From UBA6776 sp964636785 (lineage in GTDB: Bacteria > Bdellovibrionota > Bdellovibrionia > Bdellovibrionales > UBA1609), in contig CAZWVK010000002.1 of the NCBI GenBank assembly GCA_964636785.1, positions 1 to 64,000 of the forward strand: a DNA stretch of 64,000 bases. Reading direction: 5' to 3'. Below the pieces are notes generated by a model. That model was given only the letters and a program-made list of their open reading frames with translations. It made no database searches and was not told the DNA's origin. Positions 51,268-59,358 of the stretch are shown here, in pieces. Within the stretch, counting starts at the first letter, position 1. Every line of letters starts with the position of its first letter. The position numbers and the translations under genes are program-made.

Positions 51268-51954
51268 ATGTCTAAGGGTGCTCAACTTCAACTTACTAAA
51301 ACAAAAGCCATTCCGAATCCAAACTATTACGTTCTCGCACTTCTGGACGAGTTCTCAAAGTGGGCATTCGATGAGGAGCGCTCTCCTGAGCTCAAAGGCC
51401 TTTGGCGCAAAGAGCTTGGTGTTTCGGAGGAACACCCTGTAGACCTTGAGATTGGAACGGGAAATGGATTTCATTTTGGTCATCAAGCGTTATCTCATCC
51501 TGAGCGTGGACTGATTGGAATTGAGCTCAAATACAAACCGCTCATTCAGTCCATTCGACGTGTGGTTAAAGCGCAAGGGAGCAATGCTAGAATCTGCAGA
51601 TACAATGCAAGGTGTGTGAAAGATCTTTTTGCAGACGGTGAAATCAACGATGTTTTTATTCATTTTCCTGATCCATGGATAAAAAAGACCAAACATCGAC
51701 TGATTCAGGACGAATTTCTAAAGGATCTCCATTCGATTCAAAAGCCGGGCGGACGAGTTTATTTCAAGACGGACAGTCGGGATTATTTTGATTGGGCGCT
51801 TCCGAAGTTTGAAAGCAGCCCTTATCAGATGGTTGGTCATACTTTTGATTTGCACAAATCGGAGTGGGCGGATCGAAATTTTATTACCCATTTCGAGAGA
51901 CTCTTCCTAAGGAAAAATCTCCCGATTCATTATGCGGAACTTTTAAAGAACTAA
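51268..51954 (+). CDS. trmB: tRNA (guanine-N7)-methyltransferase
   Basis: The protein has 228 residues of the TrmB family. VDLEIGTGNGFHFGHQA is the SAM motif I, GIELKYKPL follows, and IHFPDPWIKKTKHR with LIQDEF is the family signature (DPW-x-K-x-x-H). PGGRVYFKTDSRDYFDWAL is the TD-containing C-terminal motif. It methylates G46 of the tRNA variable loop. No good ribosome binding site is seen before ATG 51268. The stop overlaps that of the opposing lipoprotein gene by 4 nt. Confidence 0.92.
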   Translation: MSKGAQLQLTKTKAIPNPNYYVLALLDEFSKWAFDEERSPELKGLWRKELGVSEEHPVDLEIGTGNGFHFGHQALSHPERGLIGIELKYKPLIQSIRRVVKAQGSNARICRYNARCVKDLFADGEINDVFIHFPDPWIKKTKHRLIQDEFLKDLHSIQKPGGRVYFKTDSRDYFDWALPKFESSPYQMVGHTFDLHKSEWADRNFITHFERLFLRKNLPIHYAELLKN

Positions 51955-53303
51955 GGGCAATTCGAATTTATAAGTGCCTGTCGGGTCTGAGCTTCAGAAC
52001 CCAATCCCATAAATACGGTTTTAGGAAGCGCAGCTCTTTCCTTTTGAATGATTTGAAATCCTTGTGAATCCTCTTTCAAGCGGAGCAACTCATAGTCGAA
52101 ACTTTCTGAGACGATTTCGCTTTTTAAATAAGCTCCCACTTGAATGGGGGACTTTCCATTGTATTCCATAGGGAGATTATAGGTGGCACTTGCTTGGGTC
52201 TGAGGAGCAATCCTCACAACCCGATGAGACTCTGTCTCTGATACGACTTCTATGTGACTCTCAGCTGAAAACCACAATGCATCACCTCGAAAACTAAGGC
52301 ATCGGCCTCTGTTGTTAAAATCTGGATAAGTCGCTACCGAGTGAGCCTTTAGAATTTTAGGAATTGAAATATAGCCAGAAGACTCGCCTTCGTTAACGAT
52401 ATTAATGCGGATGAAAGGAAAGCTACCTAGTGCTTTGTGCTGTGGCGTGAGCCAATGCTCAGCCATTAATTTGGTATTAAACATCGACATAGAGTGAGCT
52501 TCCACTCGAATTGGATTTGGTCCTAGTATCAGATCAAACGGCGCAGAAATTTCAGCGACGAGTCCATCTTCGTTTTTCGTTAGAATTTGACAGCTTCTGA
52601 CTGGATTTGCTTTTAAATCCGTGATGACAGAGGAATCCGACAGAGTTGAGTGGAAATCAAAGTCATCCAGTGATCTTAGCTCAGCAGCTGGGAAAGTGCT
52701 CTGGAACTGAAATGGATCACAATAAAGATGCGCTGTGCGCTCGCTTCGAACTGGAAGCTGAGCTTTTAAATCTTTCAATTGAGAGAGCTGCAGCGGAAGA
52801 GTGGACTGATCAAATGGAGTTTGATCAGAATTGAGAATCCGAATGGAGTTTTCTTTAAGAGGTGAAAGTTTAATTTGATTGATTGAAAATCCATGCCGAT
52901 CTTTATTTATCGTCCAGGCGTTGAATTCAAAGCTACAGATGATGTCAGATGCTCCACGGACGATCAGAGTTTCAGGTACGAGTTGAAACAATTTAAAAGA
53001 TTTTCTTATTCTCGTTTGAAATGCAGCTGCGAATTCCTCAGCGCCGGCCTGGCATCGAGTTGAAACATCTAGGTCCGTAAATTCGCCTGTTTCAGGGAAG
53101 TTCAAAGTATCTGATAATGACCAGTTGTTAGACTGTGTCGTGATCTGGCTCTTTAAATCCACAGCCTCGCCATTTTCAGATGAAAGATAGGGGGTGGAAA
53201 TCTTCTTTGGACTTTGGACCTCAGCCTCTTGTTCTTTAGAGCAAGAAACCGATCCAAGAATGAAGACTGCAGTGACACTAAAAAGCTTTAATTTTGATTT
53301 CAT
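51951..53303 (-). CDS. Lipoprotein of unknown function
   Basis: The protein has 450 residues. The lipoprotein signal is clear (LFSVTAVFILGSVSC, Cys near 21), so the mature protein is membrane-attached in the periplasm or on the surface. The rest is rich in beta-type segments (VETEASE-free, with VRGASDIICSFEFNAWTI and SYIPK-like stretches) and Cys residues at LYCDPFQ, RSCQILT and GRCLSF. I recognise no domain. The ATG at 53303 has AAGGAG upstream. It is downstream of, and in the same direction as, the ferredoxin gene (50 nt gap), but the functional link is unclear. Confidence 0.7.
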   Translation of the reverse strand: MKSKLKLFSVTAVFILGSVSCSKEQEAEVQSPKKISTPYLSSENGEAVDLKSQITTQSNNWSLSDTLNFPETGEFTDLDVSTRCQAGAEEFAAAFQTRIRKSFKLFQLVPETLIVRGASDIICSFEFNAWTINKDRHGFSINQIKLSPLKENSIRILNSDQTPFDQSTLPLQLSQLKDLKAQLPVRSERTAHLYCDPFQFQSTFPAAELRSLDDFDFHSTLSDSSVITDLKANPVRSCQILTKNEDGLVAEISAPFDLILGPNPIRVEAHSMSMFNTKLMAEHWLTPQHKALGSFPFIRINIVNEGESSGYISIPKILKAHSVATYPDFNNRGRCLSFRGDALWFSAESHIEVVSETESHRVVRIAPQTQASATYNLPMEYNGKSPIQVGAYLKSEIVSESFDYELLRLKEDSQGFQIIQKERAALPKTVFMGLGSEAQTRQALINSNCP

Positions 53304-53352
53304 CGATAGTTCTCCTTATTGGGAGAAAGAGATCGCAAAATAAGAGCCAGGA

Positions 53353-53640
53353 TCACCAATAAGTCGTATCGATTAGGATATCGCCGAGGACCTCCGTTTG
53401 GCAGGAAATTCTTTCATTGGGTTTGAGATTGAGGCGATCTCTTAAGATTTTCTCTTGTTCATTGGGCGGAGAGAGTTTATCTGCTCCTGCCAGGATCTGA
53501 ATGCGGCATCGGCCACAAATACCGTCTCCCTGACAGGAACTTGCAACCGGAATTTTCTGCTCACGCAAGACCGCCATTAAATTATCATGAACTTCACAAA
53601 AAATCGGAGTGTGTCCTTTATTGAAAGATATAATCGGCAC
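53353..53640 (-). CDS. 2Fe-2S ferredoxin
   Basis: The protein has about 95 residues. The plant-type cluster ligands are in VASSCQGDGICGRCRIQ (C-x5-C-x2-C) and ISCQTEVLGD (fourth Cys). VHDNLMAVLREQKIP is the usual helix before the cluster. Electron-transfer partners are not evident; possible functions include supply to a reductase or monooxygenase. Two non-ATG starts are available, TTG 53664 and GTG 53640; I prefer GTG because ferredoxins of this type begin just before the first strand (PIISFNKGHTPI). It is divergent from the SDR gene. Confidence 0.85.
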   Translation of the reverse strand: MPIISFNKGHTPIFCEVHDNLMAVLREQKIPVASSCQGDGICGRCRIQILAGADKLSPPNEQEKILRDRLNLKPNERISCQTEVLGDILIDTTYW

Positions 53641-53686
53641 AAGAACATCTTGCGTCGAATTCAAGAGCAGGGCAAACCATTATAGT

Positions 53687-54370
53687 ATGGAGAAACGCAA
53701 GATCGCGGTATTGGGATCCAGTCGGGGACTTGGAGCAGAGCTCGCACGAGTGGCTGTCAGTGAAGGCTCAAATCAAGTTCCGTTTCATGTCTTGGGTGTC
53801 GCTCGGAAAACAGAACACTTAAGCCAGTTAAAAGATGAACTGGGGCCGAATTTTTCATTTTTAAATCTCGATCTTTCAAAAGAAGATGATCTTTCACATC
53901 TGGAAGGTGAGCTTAATGATTTCATGCCCTCACAGATTTTTTATGTGGCGGGCGGTGGTCCTTATGGAGCTTTTGGTGATCGCCCCTTTCACTCCCATCA
54001 GTGGGCATGGCGGGTCACCTATGAAGCCGCTGCGCGGATCTGCCACTATGCCTTAAGAGCTCATGAGCGACCTCAGGTGATCTTAATCGGATCAGCCATA
54101 TGTGAGAGTCAGCCTGACCTTCATGCGTCCTCCTATGCGGCAGCCAAACATGCAGTGAAAGGGCTCTATACCTCACTTCGTCGGGAGTATCCGGATTGGG
54201 ATTTGAGGTTGTTTTCACCGGGGTATTTGGACACAGAGCTTCTCCCCAAGAATGCGCAAGTGAGATATAAAAAGCTCTGGGAGCCTAAGGTCGTAGCACA
54301 TATGCTTTTTGATTGGTCGCAAGACAAAGGCCATTTTGGCTCGCATAGAGTTTTATCAGATCACCCATGA
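53687..54370 (+). CDS. Short-chain dehydrogenase/reductase
   Basis: The protein has 227 residues. The nucleotide loop is AVLGSSRGLGAELARVA (TGxxxGxG type, with GSSRGLG). FLNLDLSKEDDL binds the adenine side. VAGGGPYG replaces NNAG. VILIGSAICESQ and SSYAAAKHAVKGLYTSL hold the catalytic Ser and Y-x3-K. The substrate is unknown. The open frame extends upstream to 53609, but that part overlaps the ferredoxin start; I use ATG 53687. Its stop overlaps the trxB start. Confidence 0.82.
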   Translation: MEKRKIAVLGSSRGLGAELARVAVSEGSNQVPFHVLGVARKTEHLSQLKDELGPNFSFLNLDLSKEDDLSHLEGELNDFMPSQIFYVAGGGPYGAFGDRPFHSHQWAWRVTYEAAARICHYALRAHERPQVILIGSAICESQPDLHASSYAAAKHAVKGLYTSLRREYPDWDLRLFSPGYLDTELLPKNAQVRYKKLWEPKVVAHMLFDWSQDKGHFGSHRVLSDHP

Positions 54371-55317
54371 AAGGAAATCTTGTGGATAAAAAAGTTGAGA
54401 ATGTGATTATCATTGGTTCAGGACCTGCAGGTCTTACTGCTGCCATTTATGCTGCGCGCGCGAATTTGGAACCGATTATGATCGAAGGGTTTGAGTCCGG
54501 CGGCCAACTTATGACAACAACGGATGTCGAAAATTTTCCGGGCTTTGCGGAAGGGATCATGGGTCCTGATTTGATGATGGTCACTCGCAAACAGGCCGAG
54601 CGGTTTGGAACTCGATTTGTAACTAAAAATGTGACTAAAGTGGATTTTTCATCACATCCATTTAAAATCTGGGTTGATAATGATCTTTACCAATCGAAAG
54701 CGGTGATCATTTCCACAGGAGCTAGCGCGAAGTACTTGGGATTAGAGAACGAGCGCAGATTGCTTGGCCGTGGCGTTTCCGCATGTGCCACCTGTGATGG
54801 AGCCTTTTTTAAGAACCAGGAAGTTTGTGTGGACGGTGGCGGTGACACGGCTATGGAAGAGGCGAATTTCTTAACTCGATTTGCTTCCAAGGTTTATATC
54901 ATTCACCGTCGGGATGAGTTTCGAGCCTCAAAAATCATGGTCGAGCGTGCATTAAAGAATCCAAAAGTGACTGTTCTTTACGACACTCAGCTGGTCGATG
55001 TTCTTGGAGATAAAGGCGTCACTGGAATTAAAGTTCGCAATTTAAAATCTGGTGAAGAGCAGGAAATGAAAATGGATGGTGTGTTTATCGCGATTGGACA
55101 CCAGCCCAATACGGACCTTTTTAAAGGGCAAATCGAGACCAATGAAGTGGGATATATTCTTACAAATGGAAAATCCACTTACACATCTGTTCCAGGCGTA
55201 TTTGCGGCCGGCGATGTGCAAGATCCGGTTTATCGCCAGGCGGTGACCGCAGCGGGAACAGGATGTATGGCCGCGATTGATGCAGAAAGATGGCTTGAGT
55301 CTCAGGAACATCAATGA
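54367..55317 (+). CDS. trxB: Thioredoxin reductase
   Basis: The flavoenzyme reduces thioredoxin with NADPH. The protein has 316 residues: IIGSGPAGLTAAIYAARAN (FAD), ESGGQLMTTTDVENFPGF, the redox pair in CATCDGAFF, VDGGGDTAMEEANFLTRFA and IHRRDEFRAS (NADPH), GVFIAIGHQPNT and GVFAAGDVQD. The ATG at 54367 overlaps the SDR stop. A GTG at 54382, with AAAGGA 7 nt before it, could be the real start and would fit the usual TrxB N-terminus. It is followed by a receiver gene overlapping by 4 nt. Confidence 0.94.
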   Translation: MKGNLVDKKVENVIIIGSGPAGLTAAIYAARANLEPIMIEGFESGGQLMTTTDVENFPGFAEGIMGPDLMMVTRKQAERFGTRFVTKNVTKVDFSSHPFKIWVDNDLYQSKAVIISTGASAKYLGLENERRLLGRGVSACATCDGAFFKNQEVCVDGGGDTAMEEANFLTRFASKVYIIHRRDEFRASKIMVERALKNPKVTVLYDTQLVDVLGDKGVTGIKVRNLKSGEEQEMKMDGVFIAIGHQPNTDLFKGQIETNEVGYILTNGKSTYTSVPGVFAAGDVQDPVYRQAVTAAGTGCMAAIDAERWLESQEHQ

Positions 55318-55805
55318 AGAAAATCAATGCGAAGGACTTTGTTGCGAAGGTTGAGAAAATCACAAAAGAAAGAATGGCCAAAGAAGAGGTCATTTCTTTT
55401 GAGGATTTGCGAAAACTAAAAACAAAGGCTTCGCATTATACTCTTCTAATCATTGAAGATGACGAAACGGTCCGCCAAGCTTTAAAGAGAGTTTTCGAGC
55501 GGGAAGATTACAAAGTCCTAGTTGCAGCTGATGGAACACAGCTTTCTGAAGTTCTAGATGATTCGCAACTCGATTTAATTATTCTTGATATTGGACTTCC
55601 CTGGATCAATGGCTTTGAGCTGGCTGAAATGATGAAAGAGCATCAGGACTTAAAAGAAATTCCACTGGTCTTTCTCTCGGGTCGCGACAGTGAAGAGGAT
55701 ATTAAACGAGGATTTGAAGTCGGGGCTGATGATTACATCACCAAGCCCTTTGATCTCGAAAAAGTTAAAAAAACCGTAAAGACTCTGATCCAGCTGGCCA
55801 AATAA
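55314..55805 (+). CDS. Single-domain response regulator with N-terminal extension
   Basis: The protein has 163 residues. A charged helical extension (1-40, KKINAKDFVAKVEKITKE) precedes a receiver: TLLIIEDDETVRQAL, LDLIILDIGLPWING (Asp near 90), LVFLSGRDS and DYITKPFDLEKV (Lys near 142). No output domain is present. It is coupled to trxB by a 4-nt start/stop overlap, a surprising neighbour for a receiver; the kinase is not in the immediate surroundings. Confidence 0.88.
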   Translation: MKKINAKDFVAKVEKITKERMAKEEVISFEDLRKLKTKASHYTLLIIEDDETVRQALKRVFEREDYKVLVAADGTQLSEVLDDSQLDLIILDIGLPWINGFELAEMMKEHQDLKEIPLVFLSGRDSEEDIKRGFEVGADDYITKPFDLEKVKKTVKTLIQLAK

Positions 55806-55816
55806 AACTTAAGAGA

Positions 55817-57544
55817 CTAAAGCCGCTCAAGCACTGTTTTTGGCATTCCCTTCGGGATCGCACTCAATAACTTCTTAGTATAGTCATGTTGAGGGTTTTC
55901 ATAAATCCCAACCGCATCGTTCATTTCAACGACTTTACCGTTGTACATCACAGCAACCTCATCAGAGATAAACTTCACAACAGCCAAGTCATGAGAAATG
56001 AAAATATAAGTTAAATTGAGTTGCTCTTGAAGATCCAGCAGGAGGTTTAAAATCTGCGCTTGAATGGAAACATCCAGTGCCGAAACTGATTCATCGCAAA
56101 TAATGAACTCTGGCTCAACGGCAAGAGCTCTTGCAATACAGATCCTTTGGCGTTGTCCTCCAGAAAACTCATGCGGATATCTATTGAGCATAGAGGGCTC
56201 AAGTCCCACTCGCTTCATAAGACTTGCGGCCATATCTAGTCGTTCGGATTTGGAAGAGCCTAAGTTATGAATCACCATAGGCTCCATCAGTGCGGCACCA
56301 ATGGTCATTCGAGGATTGAGAGAGGCATATGGATCTTGAAAGATGATCTGCATCTTTCTTCGCATTGCTCTCATATCGCTTTTATTGAGCTGAGTGACAT
56401 CTGTTCCATTGTAGTTGATGGAACCAGCTGTTGGCTCAATCAAACGAAGGACAGTACGACCTAAAGTGGTTTTTCCACATCCGGATTCACCCACAAGTCC
56501 CAATGTTCTTCCTTTACGAACGGACAAAGACACATCATCGACCGCCTTCACCCAATTCTGTACTCCGCCGAAAAATCCCTTCTTGAGAGGGAAGTGCTTT
56601 TTTAGGTTTTTGATTTCCAAAAGGGGAGTCTGATGGCTTTTAACTTCTCTAGTTTCCTTTGCCGCCTTAATGACAGCTTGGTCCGGTGTGCGCTCTTTTC
56701 CATCCGGAGTCATGAAATCACTGACCACGGGAAGTCGTTTAGGGTGCTCATCCAGATTCGGACGACATGCTAAAAGACCTTTGGTGTAAGGATGTTTTGG
56801 ATTCAAAAAGAGCTTCTCAGTGTCTTCCTTTTCAACAATGTCCCCGCGATACATCACGACGACTTCATCAGAGATGTCTGCGATCACACCGAGATCGTGA
56901 GTGATAAAGAGGACACTCATTCCATATTGCTTTTGAAGGTCAGCTATCAAATCCAAGATTTGCTTTTGAATTGTGACGTCCAGAGCCGTTGTTGGCTCGT
57001 CGGCAATAAGAAGGTCCGGATTACAAGAGATAGCCATTGCAATCATCACACGCTGACGCTGACCACCACTCATTTCATGAGGGTAACTTTTGATTCGCGA
57101 ATGAGGATCAGGAATTCCAACTTGCTCAAGAAGCTCGATGGCGCGCTTCCAAGCCTGCTGTTTGGTCATTCCCTCGTGAAGAATCAAACTCTCGCAAATC
57201 TGATCTCCAACCGTGAAAACAGGATTCAAGCTTGTCATAGGCTCCTGGAAAATCATGGAGATTCTTTTTCCACGGATTTTTCTCATGGCGGGCTCAGAGA
57301 ATTTTAAAAGATCTTTTCCTTCAAAAAGGATTTCACCAGAAGTCACTTTTCCCGGTGGGTTTGGAATGAGTCCCATAATGGCCAAAGAGCTGACACTTTT
57401 TCCAGAACCGGATTCACCAACGAGACCAACTGTTTTTCCTTTTGGGATGTCGAACGAGATATTTTTAACTGCTTTGACAGTGCCCTCGTCAGTTTGAAAC
57501 TCTACGGAGAGATTTCGAATTTGAATTAAAGAGTCTGCTCCCAT
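55817..57544 (-). CDS. Oligopeptide ABC transporter ATP-binding protein, two fused ATPase domains
   Basis: The protein has 575 residues with two complete ABC ATPases (DppD and DppF types joined, as in YejF). Domain 1 (about 1-270) has GLVGESGSGKSVSSLAI, SGGQRQRVMIAMA and DLLIADEPTTALDVT. Domain 2 (about 305-575) has GLVGESGCGKTTLGRTV, SGGQRQRICIARA and FIICDESVSALDVS. Each carries the extra oligopeptide C-terminal motif with Cys (LLACRPNL). It powers the permeases encoded just upstream. It ends the operon with 9 bp spacing. Confidence 0.93.
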   Translation of the reverse strand: MGADSLIQIRNLSVEFQTDEGTVKAVKNISFDIPKGKTVGLVGESGSGKSVSSLAIMGLIPNPPGKVTSGEILFEGKDLLKFSEPAMRKIRGKRISMIFQEPMTSLNPVFTVGDQICESLILHEGMTKQQAWKRAIELLEQVGIPDPHSRIKSYPHEMSGGQRQRVMIAMAISCNPDLLIADEPTTALDVTIQKQILDLIADLQKQYGMSVLFITHDLGVIADISDEVVVMYRGDIVEKEDTEKLFLNPKHPYTKGLLACRPNLDEHPKRLPVVSDFMTPDGKERTPDQAVIKAAKETREVKSHQTPLLEIKNLKKHFPLKKGFFGGVQNWVKAVDDVSLSVRKGRTLGLVGESGCGKTTLGRTVLRLIEPTAGSINYNGTDVTQLNKSDMRAMRRKMQIIFQDPYASLNPRMTIGAALMEPMVIHNLGSSKSERLDMAASLMKRVGLEPSMLNRYPHEFSGGQRQRICIARALAVEPEFIICDESVSALDVSIQAQILNLLLDLQEQLNLTYIFISHDLAVVKFISDEVAVMYNGKVVEMNDAVGIYENPQHDYTKKLLSAIPKGMPKTVLERL

Positions 57545-57553
57545 TCATCTACC

Positions 57554-58426
57554 TCACTTGTCTCTTAACTTGGGATCCAAAGCGTCTCGTAATGCATCAT
57601 TAAACAACGTAAAAGCCAAAACCAAGAAGAACATAAAAAGCGTGGCGGCGGCAAGTCCCCACCAGACCTCTCGCGCCAATTCAAGGCGGGCATCGCTGAT
57701 CATCATCCCCCAGGAAGGCACTCCAGGCTCAACGCCAAGCCCCAAGTAACTTAAAATCACTTCGGCCTTAATCGCAGAAACAAAACCAAGCGAAAAATTA
57801 ATAAGGATCAAGTGACTGGTATTTGGGAGGATGTGAGTAAAGATTCGTCTCGCGTGACTGGCTCCCATCGCAAATGCGCCCTGAACATACTCCTGTCCAC
57901 GCTGTTTGATAAATTCGGATCGAACAAGGCGGCAGTGACCGACCCAGGAAGTCAGTCCAATTGCCAAACAGAGAGTTTTGAGTCCAGGCCCGGAAACAAA
58001 GGAGAATGCAACAAGTAAAAGAATATAGGGGATATTATCGAGTGTGGAGTAAAACCAGGTGATCAATTCGTCCACGAGCCCACCAAAATACCCAGCGATC
58101 GCGCCAAGCAGTGTCCCAATTAAAATTGAAATTCCAGCAGCAGAAAAGCCAACAATGAGCGAGGTCACAGTTCCATGGGAGGCTCGCGCCAAAACATCTC
58201 GACCAAAGATATCTGTTCCAAACCAGTGCTCAGAGCTGGGTGGTTGAAATGAAATGGAGTTATTCACTTCATTGTAACTTGTAAAGATCAGATCCATGGC
58301 ACATAGAGCGGCAAGACCCAAGTAAAAAGCAATGATCCAAAAGCTAATCACTGCAATCTTATTGCGTTTGATTTTACGAACGGCATCGGCCCATAGGCTT
58401 CGACCTTGAGAGGATGCTTTTGTCAT
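57554..58426 (-). CDS. oppC: Oligopeptide ABC transporter permease (OppC type)
   Basis: The protein has 290 residues. A first helix (about 22-45) and a short periplasmic segment are followed by HWFGTDIFGRDVLARASHG, the typical OppC string. The EAA loop is GAFAMGASHARRIFTHILPN, and LGLGVEPGVPSWGMMISDAR follows. It lacks the long YejE insertion of the other permease at 34185. It ends DPKLRDK. The start overlaps the oppB stop by 4 nt. Confidence 0.93.
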   Translation of the reverse strand: MTKASSQGRSLWADAVRKIKRNKIAVISFWIIAFYLGLAALCAMDLIFTSYNEVNNSISFQPPSSEHWFGTDIFGRDVLARASHGTVTSLIVGFSAAGISILIGTLLGAIAGYFGGLVDELITWFYSTLDNIPYILLLVAFSFVSGPGLKTLCLAIGLTSWVGHCRLVRSEFIKQRGQEYVQGAFAMGASHARRIFTHILPNTSHLILINFSLGFVSAIKAEVILSYLGLGVEPGVPSWGMMISDARLELAREVWWGLAAATLFMFFLVLAFTLFNDALRDALDPKLRDK

Positions 58427-59358
58427 TCCAACCTCACCTTTGGATCTACCACGGCATAGAGAAGATCCGAGATCAGGTTAAATGTCGTATAAAGAATAGT
58501 TAGAATCACAATCATGGCTTTAATCACTGGAAAGTCGGCATTATTGATCGCATTCACCAGCAACCCGCCAAGTCCTGGGATCCCAAAGAAAGATTCAATA
58601 AGAAGAGATCCAAGAATTAAAAAGGGAATCTGTAAAACCACCAGAGTGATAATTGGAATCAAAGCATTTCGAAGAACGTGTTTGATTAAAATTTTAAAAC
58701 GAGAAATTCCTTTGGATCTTGCAGTACGCACATAGTCCTTGCTCATCTCTTCAATAAAAATGGTGCGGAAAAGGAGAATGTATGTGCCCAAAGATAAAGA
58801 GATAAAAATAAAAATTGGCAAAATTGCATACTCCCACCGTCCGACAAAACTGGAGTCCCATCCACTGATTGGAAAAAGGTTCCATTTGTATGCAAGGAAG
58901 TATTGGCCAGCAAGGATATAAACCAAAGAGGAAACACTGATCAGAGCCAAACAGGTTACCATAGCGGTTTTATCAATTAACGAGTCGCGTTTGTAACCTA
59001 AGAAGAGTGACAAGGGGATGGTGATCAATAGTGAAATCAAAAACGCAGGCAAAGTCACTGTTAAGCTTGGACCGATTCCGGAAACAAACATCTCAGAGAT
59101 TTGCTGTCTGGTTGACCATGAACGTCCGAAATCGAAAGTGATGATCTGTCTTAAGTAATCGAGATACTGAAAAACGAGAGGTTTATTTAATCCAAGTTCA
59201 GCACGAATGGCTTCGATCTGCTCAGCGGTGGCATACTTTCCAGCAGCCTGGGCGGCTGGATCGCCACCAGCCACATTGAAGAGTAAGAAGCAGATCAAGG
59301 TGACCCCAAAGAGAATTGGGATCATGTAGAGAATTCTTCGGAGGGAATATTTGAGCAT
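58423..59358 (-). CDS. oppB: Oligopeptide ABC transporter permease (OppB type)
   Basis: The protein has 311 residues. RRILYMIPILFGVTLICFLL starts the first helix. NVAGGDPAAQAAGKYATAEQ follows, then FDFGRSWSTRQQI. The EAA loop is TARSKGISRFKILIKHVLRN. The end AVVDPKVRLE is family-typical. It pairs with the next gene (oppC). Stop and start codons overlap on both sides (TAATG with oppA, ATGA with oppC), so the four genes are translated from one message. Confidence 0.93.
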   Translation of the reverse strand: MLKYSLRRILYMIPILFGVTLICFLLFNVAGGDPAAQAAGKYATAEQIEAIRAELGLNKPLVFQYLDYLRQIITFDFGRSWSTRQQISEMFVSGIGPSLTVTLPAFLISLLITIPLSLFLGYKRDSLIDKTAMVTCLALISVSSLVYILAGQYFLAYKWNLFPISGWDSSFVGRWEYAILPIFIFISLSLGTYILLFRTIFIEEMSKDYVRTARSKGISRFKILIKHVLRNALIPIITLVVLQIPFLILGSLLIESFFGIPGLGGLLVNAINNADFPVIKAMIVILTILYTTFNLISDLLYAVVDPKVRLE

